The notes under the pieces were generated by a model. It was not told the DNA's origin and searched no databases. It was given only the letters and a program-made list of their open reading frames with translations. From CAYQNU01 sp964419055 (GTDB taxonomy: Bacteria > Bacteroidota > Bacteroidia > Flavobacteriales_D > Parvicellaceae): a stretch of 64,000 nt of DNA. The stretch's first letter is position 1. The number at the start of each line of letters is the position of its first letter. Both the position numbers and the translations under genes were made by a program. Where the stretch lies: positions 119,832-183,831 of the forward strand of contig CAYQNU010000008.1 of NCBI GenBank assembly GCA_964419055.1, read 5' to 3'. Positions 35,446 through 44,196 of the stretch are shown in pieces.

Positions 35446-35464
35446 AACGTAATCAATTTACGTT
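35446..35464. promoter_or_regulatory. Perfect 7-5-7 inverted repeat upstream of a small operon
   Basis: AACGTAA, five bases, TTACGTT, located 48 bases before the ATG at 35512. CATATTTG between it and the gene is one base off the -7 box, so the palindrome sits where a regulator could act. No regulator gene is adjacent. Nothing else stands out in the 248-base gap. Confidence 0.4.
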
Positions 35465-35511
35465 TAGCTGGGTACATATTTGCATCATCAAACAATCAAA
35501 AAAACGTTGAA

Positions 35512-35829
35512 ATGAAACAAAAAGTAAACCTTACAGATTTAGAAAAGTACGAATCCGTAACCCTACAACACATTGTTTATGAAGCTAATGACAATGATTT
35601 ATTATTAAGTTGTAAAATTACGAATTTAGGTAAATCCTATTTTACACACTTCACAATAGACTTTTCAGGATTGAATCAATTAATCTCCTTTTTTGCAAAA
35701 AAAGGGTTCGACATCTATGAAATATTAACCCAAAGGCTTTTAGAAAGCAATGAACGTTTTAGAGAATTTGATTTTCAACGCTATTTAGGCGACAATGCCA
35801 CTCTAAACACTTTACAATCGGCTGCATAA
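35512..35829 (+). CDS. Small hypothetical protein
   Basis: This 105-residue soluble protein is not recognised. The N-terminal half looks like beta strands (D-L-L-L-S-C-K-I-T-N-L-G), the middle is hydrophobic (F-T-I-D-F-S-G-L-N-Q-L-I-S-F-F) and the C-terminal half is helical and polar. It starts after an A-rich leader, 48 bases downstream of a perfect palindrome. A HIRAN-domain gene follows after 58 bases in the same direction, so the two may share a transcript. Confidence 0.6.
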   Translation: MKQKVNLTDLEKYESVTLQHIVYEANDNDLLLSCKITNLGKSYFTHFTIDFSGLNQLISFFAKKGFDIYEILTQRLLESNERFREFDFQRYLGDNATLNTLQSAA

Positions 35830-35887
35830 GTGTTCTGATTTATTTTCTACAACTTTTAATCTTATAATACTTCAAAATCCATATCCA

Positions 35888-36271
35888 ATGAGACAACTTA
35901 AATTCAATAATTCAACAACCCCTTCCCCATTTATCCCATCAAAATTACCTCAATTAGGTGTTTTGACTCATATTGATGAACTGACTAAACACGATTTAAT
36001 TTATTGTTTTCATCAACTAAAAGAAGGCGATGCGTTAACTTTATCAAGAGATTATCAACGATTTTGGGATGATAATGCGGTTATGATTCATTTTAACCAA
36101 TTCAAATTGGGATATTTAAACTCAAAGACTTCGTCTATGATTGTTCGCCACTTGAATAAAGGAAATACAGTTAAAGTTATAGTTAAACAAGCTTTTCAAC
36201 ATAAAAACAGTCCCTTCCAATCTCTTGACATACAAATCACCATTTACAATGGATTTGAGACCTTTCACTAA
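35888..36271 (+). CDS. HIRAN-domain protein
   Basis: The 127-residue protein has, at residues ~43-105, L-K-E-G-D-A-L-T-L-S-R-D-Y, then W-D-D-N-A-V-M-I-H, then K-L-G-Y-L-N. This follows the HIRAN pattern (G-D-x-L-x-L-x-R-E, D-x-N-A-V-x-V, G-Y-L), a fold that in eukaryotic HLTF recognises DNA 3' ends. Here it stands alone with no helicase or nuclease domain. A role in DNA binding or repair is inferred from the fold only. The neighbour at 35512 may be a partner. Confidence 0.7.
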   Translation: MRQLKFNNSTTPSPFIPSKLPQLGVLTHIDELTKHDLIYCFHQLKEGDALTLSRDYQRFWDDNAVMIHFNQFKLGYLNSKTSSMIVRHLNKGNTVKVIVKQAFQHKNSPFQSLDIQITIYNGFETFH

Positions 36272-36289
36272 TAGAAGCCAAATAGGGTG

Positions 36290-36319
36290 TTGAAATTAAA
36301 TCAAAAAGTAGTACCTTCG
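36290..36319 (+). promoter_or_regulatory. Promoter of the 36348 barrel gene: TTG-N19-TACCTTCG
   Basis: TTG at 36290-36292 and TACCTTCG at 36312-36319 are 19 bases apart, the expected spacing. The -7 box differs from TAnnTTTG at one base. The predicted leader is ~22 bases. Confidence 0.5.
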
Positions 36320-36347
36320 AACTATCTTATTCATTTATTGGACATCT

Positions 36348-37088
36348 ATGTTAAACAAAATTACAGCGACATTGCTTTTCATTTCATTGTTTTTGAGCGC
36401 CTCGGCTCAGAAGACCAAGAAATCTAAAACCATTGACGATCGTTTTTTTGGACTTCAAGTTAAGCCCATAATACCTATTAACTATTTTGGAATGAAACCC
36501 ATTCTTTTGGAAGACAGTATAGCCAGTCTATCCATTTCTTCAAAAGCTAGTTATTCAATGGGTATGGTGATGCGGAAAAACTTTACAGACCAATTATCCT
36601 TGGAAACAGGTATTAACTATGTAAGACGAAATTTTTTAATCACTTCCTATGAAGCAGCTCGAGATACCAGTGACGCCTCTAAATTTGGTTTTGTAAATTA
36701 TGAAATACCCATCCAATTTCTGGTTTATATTCGCTTATCCAGCAAGTTGTTTATGAATGTATCTTCTGGGTTTGGACTTAATTTTTATGCCTCAAATGTC
36801 CAAAGTAGAGGTGACAATTTATTAATACAACATTTGTCTCTAAAAAGATATTGGGCGTTTCCTTCTTTTCTTACCAATTTAGGATTTGAATATCGAACTA
36901 AAGAAAAAGGAAGTTTTTATTTAGGCGCTTCTTTAGTGAGCCCATTCGATGTAATTACCGACAGTAAAATTAATTACTATTATCAAAATAATGTCTTTCG
37001 AGCCTATCAAACCAATATCAAGGGTAATTATTTCACAGTTGACCTTCGCTACTTCTTTCCAACAATAAAAGCAAAAAAAACAAATTAA
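36348..37088 (+). CDS. Outer-membrane beta-barrel protein (PorT-like)
   Basis: This 246-residue protein has a signal peptide (1-20, cut after A-S-A) and barrel-like alternating strands, e.g. S-L-E-T-G-I-N-Y-V-R-R-N, I-P-I-Q-F-L-V-Y-I-R-L and G-F-E-Y-R-T-K-E-K-G-S-F-Y-L-G-A-S. The general layout fits the PorT-family outer-membrane barrel type common in Bacteroidota, where PorT itself belongs to type IX secretion. I cannot tell whether this is PorT or one of its many relatives. It is monocistronic with its own promoter. Confidence 0.72.
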   Translation: MLNKITATLLFISLFLSASAQKTKKSKTIDDRFFGLQVKPIIPINYFGMKPILLEDSIASLSISSKASYSMGMVMRKNFTDQLSLETGINYVRRNFLITSYEAARDTSDASKFGFVNYEIPIQFLVYIRLSSKLFMNVSSGFGLNFYASNVQSRGDNLLIQHLSLKRYWAFPSFLTNLGFEYRTKEKGSFYLGASLVSPFDVITDSKINYYYQNNVFRAYQTNIKGNYFTVDLRYFFPTIKAKKTN

Positions 37089-37118
37089 CTATTCTATAAA
37101 GTTCAAGTAAACCCGTTT

Positions 37119-38294
37119 CTAATACTTAGATTGGTTGTTTATCCTATCTACCATTGGTTTCATACTCGTTTTCCAACAAAATTCTTTTTCTACAAAATTC
37201 CTAGCCGAAATTGACATAGCAGATCTTCTAACCGAATCATTTAAAAGCATTTCAATAGATTGAATGTATTCATATGGCTCAGCACAAACCAAAATTTCTT
37301 CTGGAACACGAGCATTTAAAGCTTTATTTGCCAAAACAGAGGTCACACAAGGAATTCCCATAGCCATAGCTTCTAACAATTTATTTTGTAACCCTGTGCC
37401 TATTCTCAAAGGCGCCACAAAAATCAAAGACTGCGCATAACTCAACCTAATATCATCTACCCAACCCGAAACGGTAATATGATTATTAGAAAGATTCGAA
37501 ATTTCTTTGGCAGGATTGGCTCCAGCAATTAAAACCTTAAGGTTGGGAAACTTCTCCATTAATTTTGGCACTATTTCCTTTACAAAAAACTGAACAGCAT
37601 CCACATTTGGCGGATAACTCATATTACCCACAAACACAACATCATAATTTACTTTGATTGCTTGAGGTTTAAAAAAATCAGTATCTATTCCGTTTGGAAC
37701 AATTTCAATGATTCTCTTTTGACTGTGCATGATAAACTGACGATCTTGTTCTGAAATGATGGTATGAAAATCAAAGTAATCAAAAATTAAATTTTCGTAC
37801 TTCATCAATCGTTTAAATTCAGATTTAAAAAGAATCCGCTTTATGCCTGCATCATCAATCCTTCTCTCAATACCCTTTGACAAAGCATCCATATAATCAA
37901 TGGTTTTGGGAATGTGATGTATGTTCTTCACATATTCTGCACATCTTATTAACTGACAGTAAATATGATCAGGTTGCCATTCAGCTATCAGTTCTTCGAC
38001 CTTTCTATGAGCGCTTTTTTGATAAAAATAATGCACTTGGAACGGTTTAGATGTAAACAAAGCTCCAAACAGATTAACATAAATTTTCCATTTTGGCAAT
38101 GGAAGTATTTCTACCCTATTGGCAATTTTTGCCAGCTCTTGCTTGACATTACCTGAAACCTCTTCTTCTGCCAAAACGCATAAACAAACATCAAAATGTC
38201 TCGACAGCTCCTTTACTTGATGATAAATACGTAATTTATCACCTTTATCTAAAGGGTAAGGTACACGAGAAGCTATGACAAATATTTTATTCAC
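37119..38294 (-). CDS. GT4-type glycosyltransferase (first of two)
   Basis: This 391-residue GT-B enzyme opens with R-V-P-Y-P-L-D-K-G-D-K-L-R, close to the start of the Stp1-type sugar transferases of exopolysaccharide clusters. The C-terminal donor domain shows V-F-V-G-N-M-S-Y-P-P-N near 224-234 and, later, P-L-R-I-G-T-G-L-Q-N-K-L-L-E-A-M-A-M-G-I-P, the GT4 nucleotide-sugar motif with E-A-M-A. It starts with GTG; TAGTG overlaps the stop of the preceding gene by one base, so it is translationally coupled in the operon lptF/G-GT-GT. It probably builds lipopolysaccharide or capsule sugar; acceptor unknown. Confidence 0.85.
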   Translation of the reverse strand: MNKIFVIASRVPYPLDKGDKLRIYHQVKELSRHFDVCLCVLAEEEVSGNVKQELAKIANRVEILPLPKWKIYVNLFGALFTSKPFQVHYFYQKSAHRKVEELIAEWQPDHIYCQLIRCAEYVKNIHHIPKTIDYMDALSKGIERRIDDAGIKRILFKSEFKRLMKYENLIFDYFDFHTIISEQDRQFIMHSQKRIIEIVPNGIDTDFFKPQAIKVNYDVVFVGNMSYPPNVDAVQFFVKEIVPKLMEKFPNLKVLIAGANPAKEISNLSNNHITVSGWVDDIRLSYAQSLIFVAPLRIGTGLQNKLLEAMAMGIPCVTSVLANKALNARVPEEILVCAEPYEYIQSIEMLLNDSVRRSAMSISARNFVEKEFCWKTSMKPMVDRINNQSKY

Positions 38295-39517
38295 TAAGGC
38301 AACTGCTTATAAAAGTTCACCAAACTTTTGATGATCTGTTTGTTATCATAAGTTGATTCCACCAATTTACGGGCTTCCTCAGATAAGGTTTTCATACGAC
38401 CGGGCTGTTCTTTTAGCCATCTTATTTGCTCTATAAATTCCTGTTGGTTATTGGCAATTAATATATTTTTTCTGTTGGTATAATGAATTCCTTCAGCTCC
38501 AATTTCTGTTGAAATAATAACTTTGCCCAGTGCCATTCCTTCAATAATCTTCACACGCATCCCTCCTGCCGATAAAATAGGTACAATCATAATATCATAC
38601 TTACGTATAAAATCTAAAGAGGAAATTACTTCACCATGATTTTCTAATCCATTTACGTTTACAAATTTTTGAATACTTGATTCCGGCATTTTTCTACCGG
38701 CTAAATGTAATTTTATGGAAGGGAATTCAATTAATAATGACGGCCAAATACTTTCTAAAAACCAATGAACCCCTTCAACGTTAGGTTGCCAATCCATAGC
38801 CCCAAGATGAAACAAATTTAATCCTGAAAAAGAATCCCCGGAACTTAGATTTTGAGAATATTCCATTTTATAATTAGCTAAGTCTATTCCAAAAGGTACG
38901 GTTATTATGGGTTTTTCAAACCCCAAATCGATATACTTTTTGGCATCTTCATCTGTAATTGCGGCAATTCCATTCAACGATTCTAAAACATTGATTTCAT
39001 ATTTCTTCAATTGCTTAGCTAAAATTTTAAGATAGGTTCTTTTCGCTCTATTAGTTGATTTATGAGCCAATCGCTCCCAAATCATATATTCAAGATTATG
39101 AGATCTCAACACTATTTTTGCTTTACTGTATTTTCTAATAGTATGGCAATAAGTGGTCATAAATAGACTTTCCAAATGCACTACATCAAATTCTTTCTCT
39201 TGAAAGGTTTTTCTCAATAAAATATCAAAGTCTGTACTAAAAAATCGGCTAACATTATATGAATCGGAAGTTACCAAATTAGAGAAAGCGTCAACAACAC
39301 TCAATTTGGTATCGACAAATACTGCCTTTATATGGGTTGCGTTAAAAAAATCTTCGGTATAATTTTCTTTTACAAATGGATGTTTATGAGTGCTTAAAGT
39401 TAAAATAGTCAATTCAATATTTTCAGCCAATAATCCCTCTGAAATGGTATTAATGGCAATACAACCCCCATCTATTGATGGCTTAGGTGGTTTGTGACAT
39501 AACTGTAATATTCTCAT
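38294..39517 (-). CDS. GT4-type glycosyltransferase (second)
   Basis: This 407-residue GT-B enzyme has N-terminal L-C-H-K-P-P-K-P-S-I-D-G-G, a middle block V-L-R-S-H-N-L-E-Y-M-I-W-E-R and C-terminal P-I-L-S-A-G-G-M-R-V-K-I-I-E-G-M-A-L-G-K, the family 4 donor-binding motif. Length is normal. Its ATG overlaps the upstream permease stop as ATGA, and the next transferase overlaps its own stop, so the three genes form one tightly packed operon. Sugar and acceptor cannot be read from sequence; an O-antigen or lipopolysaccharide role is inferred from the LptF/G-type neighbour. Confidence 0.85.
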   Translation of the reverse strand: MRILQLCHKPPKPSIDGGCIAINTISEGLLAENIELTILTLSTHKHPFVKENYTEDFFNATHIKAVFVDTKLSVVDAFSNLVTSDSYNVSRFFSTDFDILLRKTFQEKEFDVVHLESLFMTTYCHTIRKYSKAKIVLRSHNLEYMIWERLAHKSTNRAKRTYLKILAKQLKKYEINVLESLNGIAAITDEDAKKYIDLGFEKPIITVPFGIDLANYKMEYSQNLSSGDSFSGLNLFHLGAMDWQPNVEGVHWFLESIWPSLLIEFPSIKLHLAGRKMPESSIQKFVNVNGLENHGEVISSLDFIRKYDIMIVPILSAGGMRVKIIEGMALGKVIISTEIGAEGIHYTNRKNILIANNQQEFIEQIRWLKEQPGRMKTLSEEARKLVESTYDNKQIIKSLVNFYKQLP

Positions 39518-40971
39518 TTTTTAGTTCTTTTCTTCCGTTTAAAAATTGAAAATAATATAACGTAATAATTCGCATCAAATATGTTTGAATCATTTTTTGC
39601 CTTAAAAAACACAAAAATAGAAACAGGAGTCAATAAAATGGCACTGAGCCACATTCCCCAAAAAGGTGACAGTACCATAGAATCGGCCATTTCAGCACCT
39701 GCTCTGGTCAAAATAAAATAAACTAAAAACAACAAAATAGCAATTAAAACAGGAACTCCTAAACCACCTTTTTTGACAATTGCCCCTAACGAAGCTCCTA
39801 AAAAAAACAACATTATTACTGCATAGGAAAGTGTGAATTTCTCGTGCATTTTAAGAGTAGCCTTTGCAATGTATCGATCTATTGAAAGCCTTTCTTCTGT
39901 TGCAAATAACAGACTCCCTTTTAACCCTTCAACCTTTGTTATAGCATCTACTACTAATTTTTTATATTCCAACGAATCCAAATCTTCAATAAAGTAACGT
40001 GCTTCAAACGTCATTGTATCGGATTTAACCAAAGAATCATTTAAGAAACGAATGGGGGGATAACTCAATTTCACTTGATCGAAGGACACTCGTTCGTGAG
40101 CCTTTACCCTTTTTGCTAACGTATCTAAATGACTGTTAAGTTGATTAAAACTCATCAACTCCAAGTCTGCATCATATTTTTCAGCATCACTTCTCTCAAA
40201 ATCAAATGATTCTAACTTTATTTGCAAAGAAGTTTTTTGAAAATAGAAACGCGAATAGGGCATTGTGGATTTGTCTACTTCTGAAGGGTTCATTTCTTGA
40301 AAAATAAAACCATCATTTAATTCTAGTTTGAGCATGCTGGTTTCCTTTGACTGAACTATCTGTCCACTTTTGGCACTAATAACCCTTTTATAATCTCTTG
40401 GGTCATTGGCTTGTTGATGCAATGCTTGAGCGGTGTAATCATAAATTAAAATGTCGTCAAAAGTTTTTCCATCGGAGTGTTTTTTACCAATACGAATGGT
40501 ATATCCTTCCAATTCATCATAAAAAACACCTTCTTTAAAAACAATAGCAGCCTTGGTCTCCTGAATATCGGTAATTAAAACACGTAAATTAAAATTAGCA
40601 CTTGGCAATAAATAATTAGAAAAATAAAAAGCAAAAACAGATAATCCTAAAACCACATACAAAAGAGGACGCATAATGGTATATAACGATAATCCTGAAG
40701 CCTTCATAGCGGTTAATTCGTTGTTTTCACCTAATTTACCAAACGCCATAATAGAAGCTAATAACAATGACAATGGCAGTGCTAATGGAACCCAATTGGC
40801 TGAAGCATAAAACAACAATTCCAAAACAATATACCATTCTAAACCTTTGCCCATAAGATCATCTACATACAACCATAAAAATTGCATGTCCAAGAGCAAA
40901 ATCCAAATAATGAAGTTAAGGATAAATGGTCCTGAAAATGATTTAATGACTACCCAACCTAATTTTGTCAT
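39514..40971 (-). CDS. LptF/LptG family permease (YjgP/YjgQ)
   Basis: This 485-residue protein has the family topology: membrane segments near residues 10-33, 48-75 and 95-120, a ~240-residue periplasmic beta-jellyroll (~125-375), then three closing segments (~385-470). The motif A-S-I-M-A-F-G-K-L-G-E-N-N-E-L-T-A-M-K-A-S-G lies near 66-88 and is characteristic. LptF and LptG are the membrane half of the transporter that extracts lipopolysaccharide from the inner membrane. F and G cannot be separated here. The periplasmic insert holds a helical segment with A-K-R-V-K-A-H-E. It heads an operon with two glycosyltransferases. TAATTTTA with a TTTG 23 bases upstream is a plausible promoter. Confidence 0.88.
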   Translation of the reverse strand: MTKLGWVVIKSFSGPFILNFIIWILLLDMQFLWLYVDDLMGKGLEWYIVLELLFYASANWVPLALPLSLLLASIMAFGKLGENNELTAMKASGLSLYTIMRPLLYVVLGLSVFAFYFSNYLLPSANFNLRVLITDIQETKAAIVFKEGVFYDELEGYTIRIGKKHSDGKTFDDILIYDYTAQALHQQANDPRDYKRVISAKSGQIVQSKETSMLKLELNDGFIFQEMNPSEVDKSTMPYSRFYFQKTSLQIKLESFDFERSDAEKYDADLELMSFNQLNSHLDTLAKRVKAHERVSFDQVKLSYPPIRFLNDSLVKSDTMTFEARYFIEDLDSLEYKKLVVDAITKVEGLKGSLLFATEERLSIDRYIAKATLKMHEKFTLSYAVIMLFFLGASLGAIVKKGGLGVPVLIAILLFLVYFILTRAGAEMADSMVLSPFWGMWLSAILLTPVSIFVFFKAKNDSNIFDANYYVILFSIFKRKKRTKK

Positions 40972-41196
40972 AAGTGGGTAAAATTATAAAAGATTTTAGG
41001 AATATTAAACAAACCGTTCGTTTTGTTTCAAGTAAAGTGAATTTTAAATCCTGATTTAGGTTAGATGGTGAACAATACCCTCTACTAAACAGTAGGAATT
41101 ATTTTTCTTCAACTTTAAAACGAAACTTGTGTAAAGGTTTAATTAAATTTAATGGTAATTGGGGTCAAGTAAACCGAACAGGTTTAATATATTTTC

Positions 41197-41586
41197 TTAT
41201 CCTCCAATGATTTGACGAAGTTTTCCGATCGAATTTTCCCATAGCAATTTCACATCATCTACTTCATCAGCTTCGGCAAAATCAGTTACAATTAACGCCA
41301 CTTGAGAGGTTAAAGGCTGCACAACAATATTCATTTCAAAATAATACTCTGTGTCTTCGTCCTTTTCCCACTGAAAACGAACACTTTCCCCTCGTTTATT
41401 TCTTAACAATTGAGCGACTTCCTCGCTACCATCCCAATAAAAGGTATAGGTATCTTCCTTAAAATTTACATTATCTGCAAACCATTCCGACAATCCACTT
41501 GCCGAACCAATACATTTATATAAAACAGAAGGGGTAGTGTGAAGAATATATTCCAGTTCAATTTTTACTTTTTCCATAGTTTCCAT
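41197..41586 (-). CDS. START-like (SRPBCC superfamily) protein
   Basis: This 129-residue single-domain protein shows I-E-L-E-Y-I-L-H-T-T-P-S-V-L-Y, then S-G-L-S-E-W-F-A-D-N-V near 30-40, a Trp-rich strand Y-T-F-Y-W-D-G and the long C-terminal helix L-L-W-E-N-S-I-G-K-L-R-Q-I-I-G-G. This is the AHSA1/START-like form frequent in Bacteroidota. The fold binds hydrophobic ligands; the ligand here is unknown. ATG codons at 41586 and 41577 are both possible starts. It stands alone between the lptF/G operon and a hydrolase pair. Confidence 0.82.
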   Translation of the reverse strand: METMEKVKIELEYILHTTPSVLYKCIGSASGLSEWFADNVNFKEDTYTFYWDGSEEVAQLLRNKRGESVRFQWEKDEDTEYYFEMNIVVQPLTSQVALIVTDFAEADEVDDVKLLWENSIGKLRQIIGG

Positions 41587-41711
41587 AATGAGCCATTTAT
41601 CTATTTAGTTAATTTGGGTGCGGCAAATTAGGAAATTCAATTGATACTTTTATACTATTTTTGATAAAACACTCATATTGTTAATTAAAAATAATAAGTA
41701 ACCTGAACTAA

Positions 41712-42665
41712 TTATCGGTTTCGTGACGCTTCTACTTCATCTATGAATTCGATTGCGCTTGCTCTTAACTGTTCAATACCGGGTTCTTCTAATGGAATAT
41801 GTCCACAATTTTCAAGAAAAATAACCGATTTTTTACATTTCAATCGGTTGTAAAACGGCTCAGAAATATTCCAAGGAATGATAAAATCTTTTTCGGGTTG
41901 AAAAAACAATAAGGGACACTTGTCAAAATTTTCAGGTTCTATTGTTGGATTGGCTTCAAAAAGTGTTCTAAAAAACTTTAGATATACCCAACTTCCAGAA
42001 CCCACTTTATCTTTCTTGAGCAACTTCACAAACTCCTGATTATTGGCCATTGCCCACATTTTGGTGGTCAACTTTATGGGTACTTTTATGGTATCGGTTA
42101 CTTTACTCAAATTTTTGAGTAACTTATAACTCGTTTTACCCATAAAATTATTTCTAGACAATTGTATTTGAACCTCCTTTTTGGTAGTATCTGCCAAGGA
42201 TGACACCATCAATCCCGCTACCCTTTCACTTTTACATGCAGCATGATAGGAAAGCATTCCTCCTAAACTTATGCCACATAATAACACCGGTTTTTGATCT
42301 TTTTCAAACTCCTTTTCAATCAAAGCTACCACCAAATCAACCCAAGTATCATAACTATTGGGTTTATTGATTTCGGTTAATCCAAAACCGGGTAAATCTG
42401 GTGCTACACATTCATACCCTCGGGCACTCATTGCTGCGCCAATTGGTGACAATAATCGGCCATTTCCCCCACCGCCATGAATCAAAAGTATTTTTATATT
42501 TCGTGTATTCCCTTTAGATAAATAACGATCTAAATGTACCGAATAATCAGTCCAATCCCAGTATTCTTCTAAAGGTAAATTACTTTCATTTAACCGAAAT
42601 TCATTCGGAAAATAATTTTGAAAAGCCTTCCAAGATGAAAATTCGTTATACGATTTTTTAACCAT
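41712..42665 (-). CDS. Alpha/beta hydrolase
   Basis: This 317-residue cytoplasmic hydrolase has the oxyanion block L-L-I-H-G-G-G-G-N-G-R near 59-69, D-L-P-G-F-G-L near 94-100, the nucleophile elbow C-G-I-S-L-G-G near 143-149 and the final base in E-N-C-G-H-I-P-L-E-E-P-G. The acid is probably the Asp in P-E-K-D-F-I-I-P. It starts 13 bases after the secreted esterase gene, so the two are probably co-transcribed. Substrate unknown. Relatives include haloperoxidases and meta-cleavage hydrolases; nothing here decides between them. Confidence 0.82.
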   Translation of the reverse strand: MVKKSYNEFSSWKAFQNYFPNEFRLNESNLPLEEYWDWTDYSVHLDRYLSKGNTRNIKILLIHGGGGNGRLLSPIGAAMSARGYECVAPDLPGFGLTEINKPNSYDTWVDLVVALIEKEFEKDQKPVLLCGISLGGMLSYHAACKSERVAGLMVSSLADTTKKEVQIQLSRNNFMGKTSYKLLKNLSKVTDTIKVPIKLTTKMWAMANNQEFVKLLKKDKVGSGSWVYLKFFRTLFEANPTIEPENFDKCPLLFFQPEKDFIIPWNISEPFYNRLKCKKSVIFLENCGHIPLEEPGIEQLRASAIEFIDEVEASRNR

Positions 42666-42678
42666 TTCTTTTACAACC

Positions 42679-43821
42679 TTATTCTACAACCAATTTTTGA
42701 GTGACATGACTATTTTTGGTTTTCACCACCACTAAAAAAACGCCTTTATTTTGACCTAAATTTAACGAAACGTTTACATCTGAACTACTAATAGACACCA
42801 ACTGTTGCCCTAAATTATTGTAAACAAACACCTCTTTAGAAGTAAAATCATTAAAAGTAAGATTAACTATTCCGTTTGAGGGATTTGGAAAAACAGAAAA
42901 TGATTCTTCTTTGTCCAATTCATCGCTACTCAATAGTTGACTTAAAGTAAATTGGCTAAAAAATCGCCAAATCTCTTTAGAAGCACTAAAATCCATATTG
43001 GTAACTCCGATGGCAATAGGCGCTCCTGGCCAAGTGTGGGCACCACCCGTTACTTTGAAAAATTCAACGGTTGCTCCATTTGTACCTCCTGAATAAATAT
43101 ATTGAGTAGCTGTGCAACCATCCGTAGTATTGATATTAGGGACATTCACCGTTACGGGTGTTGTAGAACAATTATTTTCGGAAACCCAATTAGAAACCAA
43201 TGTTTCAATAGCAACAAAATAAGCATTACCCAAATAAGGAACAGTACCATCAGCAGTTCCATGAATTTGCATTATAGGAGTGGGATGAGAAGGACTGCAA
43301 GCATTCATATTACCTGTGGTCATAGATCCCGTTACAGAAGCAACTGCTGTAATTCTATTACTCAAGTTACATGCTAAATGATAAGACATAAATCCTCCAT
43401 TACTCATTCCTGTTGAATACACTCTATTGGGATTTACAGAATAATTAGCCATTACCGTATCTAATAATCGAGACAAAAAACCTACATCATCAACGGTGGT
43501 TAAACCAAATGAGTTCCAGTTTAATTCTGCACTTCCATCAGGAGTACCGTTAGGATGAATAATAATAAAATTTGCCGTATCAGCTATCGCTCTAAAATCA
43601 CCATACTGTTCTTGTTCCAACATATTAGAACCGTAGCCATGTAAATTAAAAACTACAGGAACTGGATTTCCAGCAGTATAAGCAGCTGGAATATATATTC
43701 GGTAGTCTCTTGTTAAACCACCATGTACAAAACTACCCGTCACTGTGGACTGAGCAATAACTATTTGAGTACCCATACCTATTATGAAGGATAAAATAGT
43801 AAGTGTTTTTGTTAATTTCAT
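42679..43821 (-). CDS. Secreted PHB-depolymerase-family esterase with T9SS type A domain
   Basis: The 380-residue protein has a signal peptide (1-23, cut after V-I-A) and an esterase domain (~25-290): F-N-L-H-G-Y-G-S-N, the nucleophile in G-M-S-N-G-G-F-M-S-Y-H, the acid in H-G-T-A-D-G-T-V-P-Y and the base in G-G-A-H-T-W-P-G. This is the LpqC/esterase-PHB family, which includes polyhydroxybutyrate depolymerases and feruloyl or acetylxylan esterases. The last ~75 residues (F-S-V-F-P-N-P-S-N-G to Q-K-L-V-V-E) form a type A sorting domain for type IX export. It probably acts outside the cell on a polymer ester, substrate undecided. Confidence 0.9.
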   Translation of the reverse strand: MKLTKTLTILSFIIGMGTQIVIAQSTVTGSFVHGGLTRDYRIYIPAAYTAGNPVPVVFNLHGYGSNMLEQEQYGDFRAIADTANFIIIHPNGTPDGSAELNWNSFGLTTVDDVGFLSRLLDTVMANYSVNPNRVYSTGMSNGGFMSYHLACNLSNRITAVASVTGSMTTGNMNACSPSHPTPIMQIHGTADGTVPYLGNAYFVAIETLVSNWVSENNCSTTPVTVNVPNINTTDGCTATQYIYSGGTNGATVEFFKVTGGAHTWPGAPIAIGVTNMDFSASKEIWRFFSQFTLSQLLSSDELDKEESFSVFPNPSNGIVNLTFNDFTSKEVFVYNNLGQQLVSISSSDVNVSLNLGQNKGVFLVVVKTKNSHVTQKLVVE

Positions 43822-44196
43822 AGAATTTAAAAATTTTAGATGGCTAAGTTAAAGAATAAAAATAAATTGAAACACATAGTTCATTTATAAATTAACATAA
43901 GTTCGAATTAAGAATTTTACGAACTCCTAACATGCTGGAATATACTATTAAGAAATAGTGTCTTATGAGCTTTTATTTAAATGCAGAAAAAAATCATACC
44001 ATTTGGATAAAATTTTAATTCTCATCATAGACTTTATCTTGAAATTTGACTCCCTTTCTAAATCTTTATCCTAGATTTTATATGACCTACTGAATTTTAA
44101 AAAAAAGTTGAAAAAAGTTAGTCTAGATTCAACATGATTATTATTTTTACCCTTTGAAGACAAAATTGAATTTAAAACAATAAATTAATAAAAACA
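43822..44196. other. 375-base intergenic region, nothing decisive seen
   Basis: A divergent gap between the secreted esterase and gltA. It holds only short imperfect palindromes (AGTTCG/CGAACT; ACTATT/AATAGT). TACCCTTTG near 44149 resembles a -7 box with one extra base. TAACTTAG on the minus strand is one base off the -7 box for the esterase. No open reading frame or structured repeat stands out. Confidence 0.6.
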
